From Pseudomonadota bacterium (GTDB lineage: Bacteria; Pseudomonadota; Gammaproteobacteria; Burkholderiales; Burkholderiaceae_C), in the NCBI GenBank assembly GCA_023460715.1, contig JAEWPH010000230.1:1-9149 (forward strand): DNA of 9,149 nt. The letters run 5' to 3'. The notes under the pieces are model-generated. The model saw only the letters and a program-made list of their open reading frames with translations. It ran no database searches and was not told the origin of the DNA. The position numbers and the translations under genes were made by a program. Below are positions 6,408 to 9,149 of the stretch, piece after piece. The number at the start of each line of letters is the position of its first letter. Positions within the stretch are counted from its first letter, which is position 1.

Positions 6408-6776
6408 ATGCACTGGCTGCGCCGCTCCACCGTCCTCGCCCGCCTGGTCATCGCCTGGCTGGTGATGGCCGTGGGCGTGGCGGCGGCCTCTCCGCTGGTG
6501 CATCCGCAGACGATGGAACTGGTCTGCTCCGCGGCGGGCGAGTTGAAGCTGGTCGTCACCCACGACGACGGCTCGGTGCAGGAGATGGGCCACCACACCC
6601 TGGACTGCGCGCTGTGCCTGCCGGCCGGCGGCCCGCCCCTGGCGCTGTCCGCACAGGCCGTGCCGGTGCCGCATCCGCTGTCTCACGTCCTGCGCCCCGT
6701 CGAGGCCGCCCGCATGGCCGGGCTGGTGGGCGCGCCGCTGCCCGCGCGCGGCCCTCCGCCCGCTTCGGTGATCTGA
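6408..6776 (+). CDS. DUF2946-like small membrane-anchored or secreted protein
   Basis: This 122-residue protein has a basic N-terminus (MHWLRR) and one hydrophobic segment (about 11-28, VLARLVIAWLVMAVGVAA), which acts as either a signal peptide or an anchor. The rest should be periplasmic. The middle holds VCSAAGELKLVV (Cys40), THDDG (His52), MGHH (His62, His63) and LDCALCLP with a CxxC pair (Cys67, Cys70). This Cys/His arrangement is what I associate with DUF2946 proteins, which are uncharacterised and often sit beside TonB-dependent receptors and copper-related genes. The C-terminal third is rich in Pro and Ala and ends LPARGPPPASVI. It lies 216 bp upstream of a receptor on the same strand and is probably co-expressed with it. 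A role in periplasmic metal (copper or iron) binding is inference only. Confidence 0.8.
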   Translation: MHWLRRSTVLARLVIAWLVMAVGVAAASPLVHPQTMELVCSAAGELKLVVTHDDGSVQEMGHHTLDCALCLPAGGPPLALSAQAVPVPHPLSHVLRPVEAARMAGLVGAPLPARGPPPASVI

Positions 6777-6992
6777 GCTGTCGGAGGCGGCTTGGCCGAC
6801 CTCCGGCGTTGTGGGGCCTGTGCAGCCATTGCCTGCTTGCCAGCCTGCCTGCTGCCCCGTCCGGATTGTCCGTTTGCCGCTCCCCGGCCTTGGTCACGCC
6901 CGCTGCCCCCGCCCTTGCCCGGGCTGCGGGTGCATCGGCCATGCGGGTCGACCTCCAGAGGTCGGAGCGGCAGCCACCGAGCCTGTTGTTCC
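6777..6992 (+). other. Non-coding C-rich leader between the DUF2946 gene and the second receptor
   Basis: I see no gene in these 216 bases. The receptor frame stays open through it, but the upstream extension would be Cys-, Pro- and Arg-rich and would destroy the signal peptide. Two small inverted repeats are visible: CGGAGG facing CCTCCG, just after the DUF2946 stop (about 6782-6805), and a tight 7-bp hairpin at 6949-6964. From 6841 to 6920 cytosine makes up about half of the bases, twice the guanine count, which resembles a Rho-loading region. No known riboswitch motif was recognised. Confidence 0.4.
6949..6964. repeat. Short perfect inverted repeat ahead of the second receptor
   Basis: CGACCTC, a two-base centre CA, then GAGGTCG, ending 28 bp before the receptor ATG. 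The two-base centre favours protein binding to DNA over an RNA hairpin. It could be an operator for the receptor; no regulator is known. Confidence 0.35.
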
Positions 6993-9068
6993 ATGCCGTC
7001 TTTCTCCCGTTCGTCCTTTCGCTTTCTCTCGACCCTGCCACGCCAGCGCCTTGCCCTGGCCGTTCTTGCGGCCCTCGCTGCGTCTGAAACGCTGCACGCG
7101 CAGGAGCCGGCTCCCGCTGCCGACGCGACCCTCTCCCTGGGCACCGTGCAGGTGCAGGCGGCCTCCACCGGCCCGGTGCCTGTGCGCGGCGTGTTCAGCT
7201 CCGTCGACATCCTCGGCGCCAGCGTCGTGCAGGACCAGCACGTGGACTACAGCTGGGAGCTGTTCGCCCGCGCTCCCGGTGTGCAGGTCACGCCCTTCCG
7301 CCAGGGCACGGACGCCGGGCGCTTTTCCATGCGCGGCTTCAACGGCGAAGGCCGGGTGAATGCCGTCAAGCTGCTGATCGACGGCATTCCGTCGAACGAC
7401 AACGCGGGCGGCATGCCGTACCTGGACGCGGTCTTCCCCATCGACATCGAGGCCATCGAGATCGTCCGGGGCACCAACGACCCGCGCTACGGCCTGAACA
7501 ACATCGCCGGCAACGCCAATGTGGTCACGCGCACGGGGGGCAACGACGGCCGGGCCACGGCCACCGTGGGCAGCTTCGGCACCCGGGAAGTGCAGGTCGC
7601 CAAAGGCATCGAAAGCGGCAATTGGAGCCAGAACTATTCGCTGGCCTGGCGCGACGGCGAGGGCTGGCGCGACCATGCCGACGCCACCAAGCGCGCGCTG
7701 TCGGGCAAGTGGTTCTATACCGCCGACAGCGGCCGCTGGCGCGCGGGCCTCACGGCGCGCTACTACCGCAACCGCGCGCTGGAATCGGGCTACCTGACGG
7801 CCGAACAGGCACAGGCGGCGCCCCGCAGCTCCCCCGCGTACGCGGCGTCCGACCGCAGCGAGCGCGAGACCACGCAGCTCGGCCTGCACGCCGATGGCGA
7901 ACTGGCCGATCGCCTGTCCTGGTCCGCCCGGCTGTACCGCAACCATTACGAGAACCAGCGCTGGGTGCGCTTCTCGGAGGCCGGAGTGCAGCAGGAGCGC
8001 GACAACGACGAGACCCACCACGGCGCCCTCGCCACGCTGACCTGGCGCCCGCGCGTGGACTGGGCGCACGAATTCACGCTGGAAGGCGGGCTCGACGCGC
8101 AATGGCAGGACAACGCGGCGCAGCGCTACCGCACGGTGGAGCGGGTGCGGACGTCGCAGTTCCGCGACTGGGACTTCGATCTCAACACCCGCGGCGCATA
8201 CGTGCAGGCCGTGATCCGCCCGGTAGCGGCGCTGAAGATCGTGCCGGCCCTGCGCGTGGACCGGGTGAGCGGCTCCTTTCATAACCTGCAGACGGGAGCG
8301 ACCGCGCCCGTGCACGACTACGGCAGCATCCGCCAGCCCAAGATCAGCGTGGCCTACGCCCTGAGGGACGACGTGAGCGTGTACGGCAACTGGGGCCGCA
8401 CCTTCCAGATCGGCAGCGGCATCGACGCCTACCGCACGCAGGCGCGCAACCTGGCGCCCTCCATCAACGATGGCTGGGAGGCCGGCGTGAAATGGCAGCC
8501 CCTGCCGTGGCTGAACGCCCGCGTGGCCTACTGGGAGCAGCGCGCCTCGGGCGAGGTGGCGCGTGTGCTGGGCGTGGACGGCCTGCCTGATCCGGGCGGC
8601 CTGGGCAACGTGGGCCGCACGCTGCGCAAGGGCTATGACGTGCAGCTCAACGCCCAGCTGGGCGCGCGCCTCACGGGCTGGCTGTCGTACTCGCACCAGC
8701 GGGCGCGCATCGTCACGCCCGACCCGAGCGCGCCCCAGACCGCCGGCCGCGAGGTGGAGAACGTGCCGCACTACCTGGCCACGGCCGGCGCGCAGTACCG
8801 GGCCACCGAACGGCTGCGCCTGTCGGCCTCGGTGAGCGCGCAGGGCGACTACTGGCTGGACCGTGCCAACACCCTGCCGCGCACGGGCCGATTTGGGCTG
8901 CTCAACCTGGGGGCGCAGTGGCAGGTCACGCCGGACGTGGACGTGGGCCTGCAGGTGAACAACGTGACCGACCGCCGCTATGTATACGCCTGGTACGACA
9001 GCGGCTCATCGGGCTACTCGCCAGGCGATGGGCGCAGCCTGGCGCTGACCCTGGGCTGGACGTTCTAG
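6993..9068 (+). CDS. TonB-dependent outer-membrane receptor, substrate unknown
   Basis: This 691-residue outer-membrane receptor is TonB-driven. The signal peptide covers about residues 1-37 (RQRLALAVLAALAASETLHAQ). A TonB-box-like segment LSLGTVQVQA lies at 47-56. The plug spans about 65-180, with FARAPGVQVTPFRQG, SMRGFNGEGRVNAVKLLIDG, DIEAIEIVRGTNDPRYG and NNIAGNANVVTR. The barrel follows, with the conserved VNNVTDRRYVYAWY near the end and a terminal Phe (LALTLGWTF), the usual barrel-assembly signal. It differs from the receptor at 3938: the plug lacks the VPSTVNVVT-type motif of siderophore receptors. The start at 6993 is chosen because it gives a clean signal peptide; longer in-frame starts do not. 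It also lacks the features I know for OprC-type copper receptors, so the substrate stays open. It is probably in one unit with the upstream DUF2946-like gene. Confidence 0.92.
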   Translation: MPSFSRSSFRFLSTLPRQRLALAVLAALAASETLHAQEPAPAADATLSLGTVQVQAASTGPVPVRGVFSSVDILGASVVQDQHVDYSWELFARAPGVQVTPFRQGTDAGRFSMRGFNGEGRVNAVKLLIDGIPSNDNAGGMPYLDAVFPIDIEAIEIVRGTNDPRYGLNNIAGNANVVTRTGGNDGRATATVGSFGTREVQVAKGIESGNWSQNYSLAWRDGEGWRDHADATKRALSGKWFYTADSGRWRAGLTARYYRNRALESGYLTAEQAQAAPRSSPAYAASDRSERETTQLGLHADGELADRLSWSARLYRNHYENQRWVRFSEAGVQQERDNDETHHGALATLTWRPRVDWAHEFTLEGGLDAQWQDNAAQRYRTVERVRTSQFRDWDFDLNTRGAYVQAVIRPVAALKIVPALRVDRVSGSFHNLQTGATAPVHDYGSIRQPKISVAYALRDDVSVYGNWGRTFQIGSGIDAYRTQARNLAPSINDGWEAGVKWQPLPWLNARVAYWEQRASGEVARVLGVDGLPDPGGLGNVGRTLRKGYDVQLNAQLGARLTGWLSYSHQRARIVTPDPSAPQTAGREVENVPHYLATAGAQYRATERLRLSASVSAQGDYWLDRANTLPRTGRFGLLNLGAQWQVTPDVDVGLQVNNVTDRRYVYAWYDSGSSGYSPGDGRSLALTLGWTF

Positions 9069-9086
9069 TGAGGCCGCGACACCCCC

Positions 9087-9107
9087 CGGAAGCGCTGCGC
9101 GCTTCCG
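9087..9107 (+). terminator. Hairpin after the second receptor, possible terminator
   Basis: There are perfect 9-bp arms (CGGAAGCGC and its complement) around the loop TGC, starting 19 bases after the receptor stop. It is strong and well placed to end or protect the transcript. No T-run follows, so it is not a textbook intrinsic terminator. The remaining bases to 9149 show no gene. Confidence 0.5.
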
Positions 9108-9149
9108 CGCAGCCGCCAGAGTCGGCAGCCCTTCGGGCACGTCCCAGCC

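Noticed and set aside
4067..6598. 843-codon minus-strand open frame
   Set aside because: Antisense to the siderophore receptor and the structured element; Arg/His/Gly-rich shadow composition with no domain.
6792..6992. N-terminal extension of the second receptor
   Set aside because: The extension would be Cys/Pro/Arg-rich and bury the signal peptide that starts at 6993.
6894..8771. 625-codon minus-strand open frame
   Set aside because: Antisense shadow of the second receptor, with the same biased composition and no motif.
1..9149. CRISPR array, tRNA, rRNA, prophage or autonomous transposase genes
   Set aside because: No regular spaced repeats, no tRNA-like cloverleaf with conserved arms, no rRNA segment and no transposase or integrase motif were seen.

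Overview
The window reads as chromosomal DNA of a high-GC betaproteobacterium, most likely Comamonadaceae (Acidovorax or a relative). This is inferred from codon use (almost every third base is G or C) and the style of the proteins; no rRNA or other decisive marker is present. I see six protein genes: a MATE efflux pump (minus strand, cut by the left edge), a zinc-less medium-chain oxidoreductase (minus), a divergent LysR regulator (plus), a TonB-dependent siderophore-type receptor (plus), a small DUF2946-like secreted or membrane-anchored protein (plus), and a second, unrelated TonB-dependent receptor (plus).

Layout. Positions 1-1420 hold the MATE pump. Positions 1421-1647 are non-coding and carry an imperfect hairpin with an 8-bp perfect core. 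Positions 1648-2661 hold the oxidoreductase, which faces away from the LysR gene (2755-3678) across a 93-bp AT-rich control region containing two inverted repeats. One of these, a perfect 8-bp-arm palindrome, sits on the LysR start codon. Positions 3679-3937 are non-coding, with a long bulged hairpin and then a good Fur-box match (3847-3865) ahead of the siderophore receptor (3938-6073).

The most unusual object is at 6073-6341. It is a 269-bp non-coding element with 31-bp terminal inverted repeats (29 of 31 matching) that enclose two adjacent long imperfect hairpins of about 100 bp each. Folded, it would be a three-armed structure. Its first base is the last base of the receptor's TAA stop codon. 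It resembles a non-autonomous, MITE-like insertion or a large structured intergenic repeat; I cannot name its family. It separates the siderophore receptor from the DUF2946 gene and the second receptor, which look like a two-gene metal-uptake unit.

Functionally the right two thirds is outer-membrane metal acquisition: one receptor probably iron-controlled by Fur, and one of unknown substrate (copper is a guess from the Cys/His-containing DUF2946 neighbour). The left third is a redox enzyme with its probable regulator, plus drug or cation efflux. The long overlapping open frames on both strands are artefacts of high GC content.
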